Below, one piece after another: positions 1 through 7,784 of a DNA stretch of 64,000 nucleotides. Every line of letters begins with the position of its first letter. The first letter of the stretch is position 1. The stretch is from Streptomyces sp. NBC_00178 (GTDB lineage Bacteria; Actinomycetota; Actinomycetes; Streptomycetales; Streptomycetaceae). The stretch is from positions 4,617,501 through 4,681,500 of the forward strand of contig NZ_CP108143.1 of the NCBI RefSeq assembly GCF_036206005.1, in the 5' to 3' direction. The notes under the pieces were generated by a model. That model saw only the letters and a program-made list of their open reading frames with translations. It did no database searches and was not told the origin of the DNA. Position numbers and translations under genes: made by a program.

Positions 1-575
1 ACCGTGAAGTCCGTGATCGCCGGCGAGTAGACCGCACCGCCCGCGCAGGGGCCGACGATCAGCGAGATCTGGGGGACCACGCCGGACGCGTGCACGTTGC
101 GGCGGAAGATCTCGGCGAACAGGCCGAGGGCGACGACGCCCTCCTGGATGCGGGCCCCGCCGCCGTCGTTGATGCCGATGACCGGGCAGCCGGTCTTCAG
201 CGCGAAGTCCATGACCTTGACGATCTTCTCGCCGTAGACCTCGCCGAGCGAGCCGCCGAAGATGGTGAAGTCCTGCGAGTACACGCAGACGGGCCGGCCG
301 TCCACCGTGCCGTATCCGGTGACGACACCGTCCCCGTACGGGCGGTTCTTCTCGATGCCGAAGTTGGTGGAGCGGTGCCGCGCGAACTCGTCGAGCTCCA
401 CGAAAGAACCTTCGTCGAGCAGGAGCTCGACGCGCTCCCGGGCGGTCAACTTGCCCTTGGCGTGCTGCTTTTCGACGGCACGGGCGGAACCTGCGTGTGT
501 GGCCTCTTCAATACGGCGCTGCAGGTCCGCGATCTTTCCCGCGGTCGTGTGGATGTCGCTCTGCGGCTCGGACAT
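1..575 (-). CDS. pccB: Acyl-CoA (propionyl-CoA) carboxylase beta subunit, 3' part beyond window
   Basis: This is the carboxyltransferase subunit of a biotin-dependent acyl-CoA carboxylase, which moves the carboxyl group from carboxybiotin to propionyl- or acetyl-CoA to feed methylmalonyl-/malonyl-CoA pools. Only the first 191 residues are present; the family is about 530 aa. The ATG at 575 begins MSEPQSDIHTT. The visible core includes SQDFTIFGGSLGE, INDGGGARIQEG and the oxyanion loop GPCAGGAVYSPA, all typical of the carboxyltransferase N-domain. It is divergent from the biotin ligase that would biotinylate its partner subunit. PccB is favoured over AccB because of this neighbourhood, but substrate preference cannot be read from the fragment. 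Confidence 0.93.
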   Translation of the reverse strand, partial: MSEPQSDIHTTAGKIADLQRRIEEATHAGSARAVEKQHAKGKLTARERVELLLDEGSFVELDEFARHRSTNFGIEKNRPYGDGVVTGYGTVDGRPVCVYSQDFTIFGGSLGEVYGEKIVKVMDFALKTGCPVIGINDGGGARIQEGVVALGLFAEIFRRNVHASGVVPQISLIVGPCAGGAVYSPAITDFT

Positions 576-674
576 CGGGTGGCGGCTCCCTGCCTGGTCA
601 CGGGGACGGCTGGTACATCCAGCAGCGTGCTCGACGGCACGCCGCTCGTCGGCTGTGTGGCTACTGACCCGTAG

Positions 675-727
675 CGTATCGGCGCGGATACGGTTCGGCA
701 GTGCGTCGTTGGCCACACCTAATGTGG
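675..727. promoter_or_regulatory. Two small dyads in the pccB-birA divergent promoter
   Basis: Two inverted repeats lie in the 157-bp space between divergent pccB and birA. CGTATC-N6-GATACG is at 675-692, and CCACA-CCTAA-TGTGG is at 713-727, ending 5 bases before the birA ATG. Their position suits a biotin-linked repressor or an RNA hairpin at the birA start. No known factor is recognised, and short dyads are common in GC-rich DNA. Confidence 0.3.
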
Positions 728-732
728 GTTGC

Positions 733-1602
733 ATGACACCTTCCGATGCGCCGCACAACCGCTGGTCGGACCTCGACAGGCCGCCCCTCAACGTCACGGC
801 GCTGCGCCGCGGGCTGCTGAGGCCCGGTGGGCTGTGGAGCTCCCTCGACGTGGTCGACTCGACCGGCTCCACCAACTCCGACCTCGCGGCACGGGCCGCC
901 GGTGAGGGGCTGGCCGAGGGGGCGGTGCTCGTCGCGGAGGAGCAGACCGCGGGCCGCGGCCGGCTGGACCGGAGCTGGACCGCGCCGCCGCGCTCGGGCC
1001 TCTTCCTCTCGGTCCACCTGACCCCCGGCGACATCCCCGCCGAGCGCTGGGGCTGGCTGCCGCTGCTGACCGGCGTCGCCGCCGCGACGGGCCTCGCGCA
1101 GGCCGCGGGCATCGACATGGCACTGAAATGGCCCAACGACCTCCTGGTGACCGTCGGGGGCACGGAGCGCAAGACCGGAGGCATCCTCGCCGAGCGCGCC
1201 GGGGACGGCGTCGTCATCGGCATCGGCCTCAACGTGTCGCTGCGCGCGGCCGAGCTCCCCGCCCCCCACGCGGGGTCCCTCGCGCTCGCCGGAGCGGTGT
1301 CCACCGACCGCGAGACCCTCCTGCGGGCCGTCCTGCGGTCGCTCGAACAGTGGTACACGACGTGGCGTGACGCCGACGGCGACGCCGCGGCCTCCGGCCT
1401 CCAGGCGGCCTACGCCGCCGGCTGCGCCACCCTCGACCGCACGGTGCGGGCCGAGCTGCCGGGCGACCGGTCGGTCGTGGGCGAGGCCGTCGCCATCGAC
1501 GGAGACGGCCGGCTCGTCCTGGCCACGGGCGAGGGCGTGCAGGAACCCGTGTCGGCGGGCGACATCGTGCACCTGCGCGGCGAGGAGGGAGGACTGACCT
1601 GA
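733..1602 (+). CDS. birA: Biotin--[acetyl-CoA-carboxylase] ligase
   Basis: Biotin protein ligase activates biotin as biotinyl-5'-AMP and transfers it to the lysine of acyl-CoA carboxylase carrier domains. The 289-aa protein carries EEQTAGRGRLDR (about residues 70-80, the adenylate-binding GRGR loop), KWPNDLL (about 132) and the KTGGIL strand, followed by a small C-terminal SH3-like domain. There is no N-terminal helix-turn-helix, so it is the monofunctional type and not a BirA repressor. The frame is open far upstream, but the ATG at 733 (MTPSDAPHN) fits the family N-terminus, and upstream codons lack coding character. It sits beside pccB, a client enzyme system. Confidence 0.93.
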   Translation: MTPSDAPHNRWSDLDRPPLNVTALRRGLLRPGGLWSSLDVVDSTGSTNSDLAARAAGEGLAEGAVLVAEEQTAGRGRLDRSWTAPPRSGLFLSVHLTPGDIPAERWGWLPLLTGVAAATGLAQAAGIDMALKWPNDLLVTVGGTERKTGGILAERAGDGVVIGIGLNVSLRAAELPAPHAGSLALAGAVSTDRETLLRAVLRSLEQWYTTWRDADGDAAASGLQAAYAAGCATLDRTVRAELPGDRSVVGEAVAIDGDGRLVLATGEGVQEPVSAGDIVHLRGEEGGLT

Positions 1603-1755
1603 TCCGGGGCCCGGGCACATACGGGTGACGTCCCGCGGAACGCACCGCGCAACCGTGTGACCGGGACGTGAGCCAGGGCACACCTGCCGTATCGTTGAGG
1701 CGATCCAGCGACAGATCGGCAGGGCAGTGCGCACGGAACGGGCAGGAGGCGGCCG

Positions 1756-2964
1756 GTGACCGTCGACGACGCTATTCCCGGCGACGGCGCGGACGGCGCG
1801 GAGCCCTCGTCGGCGCGGCCGGTCCACTCGACACCGCATCACGAGGTCGACCACACGGCCGAACCCACCGACGACCCGCTCGCCATCCGGCTGGAATCCC
1901 TGATCCTCGGGGCCGACCGCCGCTACACGCCCTTCCAGGCAGCCCGGACCGCCGGGGTCTCCATGGACCTGGCGTCCCGCTTCTGGCGGGCCATGGGCTT
2001 CGCCGACATCGGGCAGGCCAAGGCGCTCACCGAGGCCGACGTGCTGGCCCTGCGCCGGCTCGCCGGCCTCGTGGAGGCCGGGCTGCTCAGCGAGCCGATG
2101 GCGATCCAGGTGGCCCGGTCGACCGGGCAGACCACCGCCCGGCTGGCCGAGTGGCAGATCGACTCCTTCCTGGAAGGGCTGACCGAGCCGCCCGAGCCCG
2201 GCATGACCCGCACCGAGGTCACGTATCCCCTGGTGGAGCTGCTGCTGCCCGAGCTGCAGGAGTTCCTGGTCTACGTGTGGCGGCGCCAGCTCGCCGCCGC
2301 CACCGGACGGGTCGTGCAGGCGGCGGACGACGAGGAGATGGTCGACCGCCGGCTCGCGGTGGGCTTCGCCGACCTCGTGGGCTTCACCCGGCTGACCCGC
2401 AGGCTGGAGGAGGAGGAGCTCGGCGAACTGGTCGAGGCCTTCGAGACGACCTCGGCCGACCTGGTGGCCGCGCACGGGGGACGGCTCATCAAGACGCTGG
2501 GCGACGAGGTCCTCTTCGCCGCGGACGACGCGGGGACGGCCGCCGAGATCGCGCTCCGGCTGGTCGAGGCGATGGCCCAGGACACCACGATGCCCGCGCT
2601 CCGGGTCGGCATGGCGTTCGGGACGGTCACGACCCGCATGGGCGACGTGTTCGGCACGACGGTGAACCTGGCCAGCCGGCTCACGTCGATAGCGCCGAAG
2701 GACGCCGTGCTGGTCGACGGCGCGTTCGCCCAGGAGGTCGTCCGGACCGGTGACGCCCCCGCCTCGGAGGCCCAGGCGGCCGAGGAGATCAGCGCCGCCG
2801 CGGAGCGGGCCCGGATGGCGGAGAAGGAAGGGCGGAGTCCCGGCGAGGAGCCGCCGCTGCCGACGTACCGCTTCGGGATGCAGCCGATGTGGCAGCGGCC
2901 TGTGCGCGGACTCGGTGTGGTCGAGCCCTGGCTGCTGGCGCGGCGGGGCAAGCCGGCGTCCTGA
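1756..2964 (+). CDS. cya: Class III adenylate cyclase
   Basis: Makes cAMP from ATP. The 402-aa protein starts with GTG preceded by GGAGG at about 1745. The N-terminal half (about residues 45-155) is the helical regulatory domain seen in Rv1264-type cyclases, with a MerR-like segment. The C-terminal catalytic domain has the metal site FADLVGFT (about 204-211), the adenine-selecting Lys and second Asp in KTLGDEV (about 247-253) and the transition-state residues in VNLASRL (about 302-308). These are all intact, so it should be active on ATP. It has no membrane segment. In S. coelicolor the cyclase in this context affects germination and development (family knowledge). Confidence 0.93.
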   Translation: MTVDDAIPGDGADGAEPSSARPVHSTPHHEVDHTAEPTDDPLAIRLESLILGADRRYTPFQAARTAGVSMDLASRFWRAMGFADIGQAKALTEADVLALRRLAGLVEAGLLSEPMAIQVARSTGQTTARLAEWQIDSFLEGLTEPPEPGMTRTEVTYPLVELLLPELQEFLVYVWRRQLAAATGRVVQAADDEEMVDRRLAVGFADLVGFTRLTRRLEEEELGELVEAFETTSADLVAAHGGRLIKTLGDEVLFAADDAGTAAEIALRLVEAMAQDTTMPALRVGMAFGTVTTRMGDVFGTTVNLASRLTSIAPKDAVLVDGAFAQEVVRTGDAPASEAQAAEEISAAAERARMAEKEGRSPGEEPPLPTYRFGMQPMWQRPVRGLGVVEPWLLARRGKPAS

Positions 2965-3051
2965 CGCCCGGCCGCGCCCACCCCCTGTCACGGCCGCCCC
3001 GGCCGCCCCTAGGATCCCCGGTAACGCTCGTTAACCGTCAGGGGTGCAGTC

Positions 3052-3864
3052 ATGGGTGTCGCGTCGGAGCAGAGGTTCGGGGAGTTCGTCGTCGTACGGC
3101 GGCACGAGGGCCGGGAGCACGTGGCCGAGCTGGTGCTCGACCGTCCCAAGGCCATGAACGCCGTGAGCACCGCCATGGCGGTCGCCATCGGTGAGGCCTG
3201 TGCCGCGCTCGCCGCCGATCCGGGGGTACGGGCGACCGTGCTCACGTCCAGCCACGAGCGGGCCTTCTGCGTGGGCGCGGACCTCAAGGAGCGCAACTCC
3301 TTCAGCGACGCCGAGCTGGTGCGACAGCGGCCGACCGCCCGCGCCGCCTACACCGGCGTGCTCGAACTCCCCATGCCGGTGGTCGCCGCCGTGCACGGCT
3401 TCGCCCTCGGCGGCGGCTTCGAGCTGGCCCTGGCCTGCGACGTCATCGTGGCCGACCGTACGGCCGTGGTGGGTCTGCCCGAGGTGTCCGTCGGCGTGAT
3501 CCCGGGCGGCGGGGGTACGCAGCTGCTGCCCCGCCGGGTCGGCGCCGCACGCGCGGCCGAGCTGGTCTTCACCGCGCGGCGGGTGGACGCCGCCGAGGCG
3601 CGCGAGCTCGGCCTGGTCGACGAGCTGGTCGACGCGGGCCGGGACCGCGAGGAGGCGCTGGCCCTCGGCGGCCGGATCGCGGCCAACTCCCCGGTGGGTC
3701 TGCGGGCGGCCAAGCGCGCCATGCGGCTGGGGCACGGCCTGGACCTGCGGGCGGGGCTGGAGGTCGAGGACGCGGCCTGGCGGTCCGTGGCCTTCTCCGG
3801 CGACCGCGCCGAGGGCGTCGCCGCGTTCAACGAGAAGCGGAAGCCCAGCTGGCCGGGGGAGTGA
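3052..3864 (+). CDS. Enoyl-CoA hydratase / isomerase family protein
   Basis: A 270-aa crotonase-fold enzyme that probably hydrates 2-enoyl-CoA in fatty-acid or branched-chain catabolism. The oxyanion-hole segments AFCVGADLKERN and ALGGGFELALACD are present. Both catalytic glutamates of true hydratases are visible, one in GGGFELAL and one in GLPEVSVGVIPGGGGTQ. The C-terminal INEK-like tail AFNEKRKP is also conserved. The ATG at 3052 follows 87 bp after cya on the same strand. Hydratase activity is more likely than isomerase or dehalogenase because both Glu residues are kept; the acyl-CoA substrate is unknown. Confidence 0.9.
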   Translation: MGVASEQRFGEFVVVRRHEGREHVAELVLDRPKAMNAVSTAMAVAIGEACAALAADPGVRATVLTSSHERAFCVGADLKERNSFSDAELVRQRPTARAAYTGVLELPMPVVAAVHGFALGGGFELALACDVIVADRTAVVGLPEVSVGVIPGGGGTQLLPRRVGAARAAELVFTARRVDAAEARELGLVDELVDAGRDREEALALGGRIAANSPVGLRAAKRAMRLGHGLDLRAGLEVEDAAWRSVAFSGDRAEGVAAFNEKRKPSWPGE

Positions 3865-3941
3865 CCCCCGGGAGCGGATCGGGCGATTCGAAGATCATCA
3901 GCGCCGTCAACTGATCAATTCGCTGCAAACCTACATAAGCT

Positions 3942-5114
3942 GTGGCGATGGGCGGTGATGATGCGCGGCTGCGTGCCGTGGTTGCGCTGGCGCAGACGAT
4001 GGCGGCGGCCTACACGCCGCGCGAGTCGTGGCATGCGGCGGCCGTGGGCGCGTGCGAGGCGCTGGGAGGCAGCTTCGCGGCCCTGTCCGTGTGGGAGCGC
4101 GAGCAGGGCAGGCTGCGGGTCCTGGTGAACGCGGGGGAGCGGGCCGAGGGGGAGGAGGAGTTCCCCGAGCAGGAGTCCTATCCCGTCCACCAGTTCCCCG
4201 AGATCACCGAGTTCCTGCACGAACGCTGGGCGGGCGGCGGTGAGCCGGACGCCTGGGTGGAGACCGCCGCCGGTGCCCCGGCGGCCGGTGCCCCGGCCCG
4301 CGGCGCCCGCCCGTACTGCCACCAGCGGGTCGCGGCGCTGCGCCGGCGTGGGCGGGGCTGCTGCGTCGTGGCGCCGATCGTGCTGCACGGCCGGGCCTGG
4401 GGCGAGCTCTACGTGGCGCGCCAGGCGGGTGTGCCGGTGTTCGACCGGGACGACGCGGACTTCGCGACCGTGCTGGCCGCCGTGGTCGCGGCGGGCATCG
4501 CGCAGACCGAGCGCCTGGAGGAGGTGCGCAAGCTCGCCTTCACCGATCCGCTGACCGGGCTCGCCAACCGCCGCGCGGTCGACATCCGGCTCGACGAGGC
4601 GCTGGAGCTGCACCGCGCCGAGGGCGCCGTGGTCAGCCTCGTGGTCTGCGACCTGAACGGCCTCAAGGCGGTCAACGACACGCACGGGCACGCGGTCGGC
4701 GACCGTCTGCTGGAACGTTTCGGCTCCGTCCTCTCGCTCTGCGGGGCAATGCTCCCCGGCGCGCTCGCCGCCCGCCTGGGCGGCGACGAGTTCTGCCTGC
4801 TGACCGTGGGACCCCCGGCCGACGACGTGGTGCGGGTGTCCGAGGAGCTGTGCGCGCGGGCCGTCGCCATGGAGATCGGCGACGGCGTGGCCTGCGGGAT
4901 CGCGTCCACGGGTGACGAGATCGGCCCGGTCCTGTCCGCGCGCCGGCTCTTCCGCCTGGCGGACGCCGCGCAGTACCGGGCGAAGGCGGCGCACAGCGCG
5001 AGGCCCGTGGTGGCGGGACGCGACGGCGACGTCATCCGGCTCGCCGACTCGCCGCCCAGGTCGCCCCACGACCGCCGCCGGCTGCGCGGCAGCCCACCCG
5101 CGGACGAGGGGTAA
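3942..5114 (+). CDS. GAF-GGDEF diguanylate cyclase
   Basis: A predicted c-di-GMP synthase of 390 aa. A GAF-like sensor occupies about residues 15-185 and a GGDEF domain about 200-360. The signature LTDPLTGLANRR leads the domain, and the active-site loop GGDEF is exact at residues 280-284. No RxxD inhibitory site stands five residues before GGDEF, so product inhibition through the I-site is not expected. There is no EAL domain and no membrane helix, so it is a cytosolic sensor enzyme. Start is GTG 3942 or ATG 3948; no ribosome-binding site is visible, suggesting a leaderless or weakly initiated mRNA. In Streptomyces c-di-GMP acts through BldD in development. Confidence 0.92.
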   Translation: MAMGGDDARLRAVVALAQTMAAAYTPRESWHAAAVGACEALGGSFAALSVWEREQGRLRVLVNAGERAEGEEEFPEQESYPVHQFPEITEFLHERWAGGGEPDAWVETAAGAPAAGAPARGARPYCHQRVAALRRRGRGCCVVAPIVLHGRAWGELYVARQAGVPVFDRDDADFATVLAAVVAAGIAQTERLEEVRKLAFTDPLTGLANRRAVDIRLDEALELHRAEGAVVSLVVCDLNGLKAVNDTHGHAVGDRLLERFGSVLSLCGAMLPGALAARLGGDEFCLLTVGPPADDVVRVSEELCARAVAMEIGDGVACGIASTGDEIGPVLSARRLFRLADAAQYRAKAAHSARPVVAGRDGDVIRLADSPPRSPHDRRRLRGSPPADEG

Positions 5115-5172
5115 GGGGTCTCCGCCGCAACCACTGGTGACATGGACGGTTTCAGTCCGTACGCTTCTGAAT

Positions 5173-6723
5173 ATGGATATGCACACAGTCGTGGTGGGGA
5201 CGTCCGGTACCACCGCCGAGGACGTCGTCGCCGTGGCCCGCGAGGGCGCACGGGTCGAACTCTCCCCGGCGGCCGTCGAAGCCCTCGCCGCCGCCCGCGC
5301 CGTCGTCGACGCCCTCGCGGCCAAGCCCGAACCGGTCTACGGCGTCTCCACCGGCTTCGGCGCCCTCGCCAGCCGGCACATCAGCACCGGCCTGCGGGCG
5401 GAGCTGCAGCGCAACATCGTGCGCTCCCACGCGGCGGGCATGGGGCCCCGGGTCGAGCGCGAGGTCGTGCGCGCCCTGATGTTCCTCCGCCTGAAGACCC
5501 TGGCCTCCGGCCACACCGGCGTACGCCCCGAGGTCGCGCAGACCATCGCCGACGTGCTGAACGCGGGCATCACCCCCGTCGTCCACGAATACGGCTCGCT
5601 GGGCTGCTCCGGCGACCTCGCGCCGCTCTCGCACTGCGCGCTGACCCTGATGGGCGAGGGCGACGCGGAGGGCCCCGACGGGACGGTCCGTCCGGCCGGT
5701 GAACTCCTCGCCGCGCACGGCATCACCCCGGTCGAACTCCGCGAGAAGGAGGGCCTAGCCCTCCTCAACGGCACCGACGGCATGCTCGGCATGCTCGTGA
5801 TGGCCCTCGCGGACCTGAAGAACCTCTACACCAGCGCCGACATCACCGCCGCGCTCTCCCTGGAGGCCCTCCTCGGCACGGACAAGGTCCTCGCCCCGGA
5901 GCTGCACGCCATCCGCCCCCACCCCGGCCAGGGGACCTCGGCCGGCAACATGCTGCGGGTGCTCGCCGGGTCCGGCCTCACGGGGCACCACCAGGAGGAC
6001 GCCCCCCGGGTCCAGGACGCCTACTCCGTGCGCTGCGCGCCCCAGGTCAACGGCGCCGGCCGCGACACCCTCGCGTACGGGCGGCTCGTGGCCGACCGCG
6101 AGCTCGCCGCGGCCGTCGACAACCCGGTGGTCCTGCCGGACGGACGTGTGGAGTCCAACGGCAACTTCCACGGCGCGCCCGTCGCCTACGTCCTCGACTT
6201 CCTGGCGATCGCCGCCGCCGACCTCGGCTCGATCACCGAGCGGCGCACGGACCGGCTGCTGGACAAGAACCGCTCGCACGGTCTGCCGCCGTTCCTGGCG
6301 GGCGACGCGGGGGTCGACTCGGGACTGATGATCGCCCAGTACACGCAGGCCGCCATGGTCAGCGAGATGAAGCGGCTCGCGGTCCCGGCCTCCGTCGACT
6401 CGATCCCGTCCTCCGCCATGCAGGAGGACCACGTCTCCATGGGCTGGTCGGCCGCGCGGAAGCTGCGTACGGCCGTGGACGCCCTCGCGCGGATCGTCGC
6501 CGTCGAGCTCTACGCGGCCACCCGTGCCGTCGAACTGCGCGCCGCCGAGGGACTGACCCCCGCTCCGGCCTCGGTGGCCGCCATCGCCGCGCTCCGCGCC
6601 GCCGGTGTCCAGGGCCCGGGCCCCGACCGGTTCCTCGCCCCCGACCTCGCCGGCGCCGACGCGTTCGTGCGGGAGGGCCGGCTGGTCGCCGCGGTGGAGC
6701 CCGTGACCGGGCCGCTGGACTGA
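5173..6723 (+). CDS. hutH: Histidine ammonia-lyase
   Basis: First step of histidine degradation: L-histidine to urocanate plus ammonia. The 516-aa protein has the aromatic ammonia-lyase scaffold with YGVSTGFGALA near the N-terminus, EYGSLGCSGDLAPLSH around the autocatalytic MIO cofactor, and NGNFHGAPVA and QEDHVSMG further on. The MIO triad is Cys145-Ser146-Gly147 where most family members have Ala-Ser-Gly. The ATG at 5173 or the next ATG at 5179 could start it. It stands alone here without other hut genes, as is usual in Streptomyces. A strong hairpin follows the stop. Confidence 0.95.
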   Translation: MDMHTVVVGTSGTTAEDVVAVAREGARVELSPAAVEALAAARAVVDALAAKPEPVYGVSTGFGALASRHISTGLRAELQRNIVRSHAAGMGPRVEREVVRALMFLRLKTLASGHTGVRPEVAQTIADVLNAGITPVVHEYGSLGCSGDLAPLSHCALTLMGEGDAEGPDGTVRPAGELLAAHGITPVELREKEGLALLNGTDGMLGMLVMALADLKNLYTSADITAALSLEALLGTDKVLAPELHAIRPHPGQGTSAGNMLRVLAGSGLTGHHQEDAPRVQDAYSVRCAPQVNGAGRDTLAYGRLVADRELAAAVDNPVVLPDGRVESNGNFHGAPVAYVLDFLAIAAADLGSITERRTDRLLDKNRSHGLPPFLAGDAGVDSGLMIAQYTQAAMVSEMKRLAVPASVDSIPSSAMQEDHVSMGWSAARKLRTAVDALARIVAVELYAATRAVELRAAEGLTPAPASVAAIAALRAAGVQGPGPDRFLAPDLAGADAFVREGRLVAAVEPVTGPLD

Positions 6724-6730
6724 CGCCGGG

Positions 6731-6764
6731 AGGGCTGCCGCGTCCCGCGGGACGCGGCAGCCCT
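6731..6764. terminator. Bidirectional terminator hairpin
   Basis: Two perfect 16-bp arms (6731-6746 and 6749-6764) separated by 2 bases lie between the convergent hutH and LAETG-protein genes. There is no U tract, as usual for Streptomyces terminators. Confidence 0.8.
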
Positions 6765-6772
6765 CGGGCGGT

Positions 6773-7093
6773 TCAGAAGCCGGCGCCCCGCGTGCCGCCC
6801 CGGCGTACCGAATGGGCGACGAAACCCGCACCGACGCCCAGGAGCGCGGTGCCGCCGACGAGATACGGCGTGGTGTCGATGCCCGTACCGGTCTCGGCGA
6901 GGGTGCTTCCGGAGGCGGAGGCCCCCGTGGCGGACGCCTGGCGGACCTCGGTGGAGGAACCGGCGGACGTGCCGGTGGAAGCGCTCCGCGGCCCTGTTCC
7001 GTCCGTCGCGTTGGCGGACGGGACGAACCAGAGAGCGCAGAGCAGGGTGCCTGCCGCTGTGGTGGTCAGCAGCGTGCGACGAGCGATGGACAC
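6773..7093 (-). CDS. Small LAETG sortase-anchored surface protein
   Basis: A 106-aa wall-anchored protein. The GTG at 7093 is preceded by AAGGGGATC. The signal peptide MSIARR...VPSANA runs to about residue 29. A 35-residue Ser/Thr/Gly/Ala-rich segment follows, then LAETG (65-69), a hydrophobic segment (about 76-94) and the basic tail RRGGTRG. LAXTG is the motif used by class E sortases in high-GC actinobacteria. The exposed part is only about 39 residues, far shorter than the chaplin domain, and has no chaplin motif, so it is not an ordinary chaplin. Its function is unknown; it may be a spacer or decoy surface peptide. Confidence 0.8.
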   Translation of the reverse strand: MSIARRTLLTTTAAGTLLCALWFVPSANATDGTGPRSASTGTSAGSSTEVRQASATGASASGSTLAETGTGIDTTPYLVGGTALLGVGAGFVAHSVRRGGTRGAGF

Positions 7094-7201
7094 AGAATCG
7101 ATCCCCTTGCGACAGCCGTCAGTTAGCCCCGTGCGCCGATGCTAAGCAAAGCAGCGGGTCGGAGGAAAGCCGCGGTCCCGGGGAGGCTTACGCTCCGGCA
7201 T

Positions 7202-7603
7202 ATGACTGCATCGGTGACACCCTCATTTGTTCGGCTTCGCGTGGAGATGGTGCTGGAGATCAGCGACGCGGACGCCCTGACCGGCACGGCGCTGGAGAGC
7301 ATCGCCGCCGACTACACGGCCGCCGGCGCGTCCGCCGGGGACTCGGCCGAGGAACGTACGCATGCCGAGGAGACGGTCAGGGAAGACGCAGCTGAGGCCC
7401 TCGCCTCGCTGATCGATCCGTTCGACCTGGTCAGCCAGGTGCCCGGGGTCGAGCTCGCCCAGGCTTCCTGGAGCAGCGAGACGATCGACCACGACCCCGA
7501 CGCCGAGGACTGGGCTGCCGGAGAGGACGGGGACGAGGTGCACTACGGGATCGAGGACAATGAGACGGACGACGAAGAAGGCGGCGGCATCACGGAACGC
7601 TGA
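7202..7603 (+). CDS. Conserved acidic hypothetical protein
   Basis: A 133-aa cytosolic protein, MTASVTPSFVRLRVEMVLEI at the N-terminus, ending in a very acidic tail (EDGDEVHYGIEDNETDDEEGG). No domain is recognised. Low pI, no signal peptide and no membrane helix are visible. The ATG at 7202 is chosen because the upstream part of the frame is not coding-like. It lies between the LAETG gene and the SigE-type promoter of the L,D-transpeptidase and seems to be transcribed on its own. Function unknown. Confidence 0.75.
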   Translation: MTASVTPSFVRLRVEMVLEISDADALTGTALESIAADYTAAGASAGDSAEERTHAEETVREDAAEALASLIDPFDLVSQVPGVELAQASWSSETIDHDPDAEDWAAGEDGDEVHYGIEDNETDDEEGGGITER

Positions 7604-7673
7604 CGCCCGCGGGGCACTCCTCACGGGTGACGGGAACCACCGCGGTCGCGACCGCGTCGATGAGTGGTGTTCC

Positions 7674-7718
7674 CCACATCCGCGACGGATGTGGAACGGA
7701 AGACCCGGTCGCGGTGTT
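7674..7718 (+). promoter_or_regulatory. SigE-type promoter with overlapping dyad
   Basis: GGAAC at 7693-7697 is followed after exactly 18 bases by GTT at 7716-7718, matching the sigma-E (cell-envelope-stress ECF sigma) consensus GGAAC-N18-GTT of Streptomyces. Transcription would begin near 7725, leaving a leader of about 60 nt before the L,D-transpeptidase start. A 21-bp dyad, CCACATCCG-CGA-CGGATGTGG (7674-7694), ends at the first G of the -35 element and could bind a modulator. A palindrome CGCGGTCG/CGACCGCG lies just upstream at 7641-7656. Confidence 0.6.
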
Positions 7719-7784
7719 CTTGGAACATTGACGGGTGTTCGCCGTCAGGCGGCCCCGTCCGGGGATCTTGGGGAATCGGCAACG

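Noticed and set aside
661..2991. A long open frame on the minus strand across birA and cya
   Set aside because: It is antisense to two clear genes, has Arg/Pro/Gly-rich low-complexity translation and no domain; a typical product of high-GC codon bias.
3900..3945. Possible BldD site before the GGDEF gene
   Set aside because: The local sequence does not fit the published BldD consensus well enough by eye; left out despite the biological appeal.
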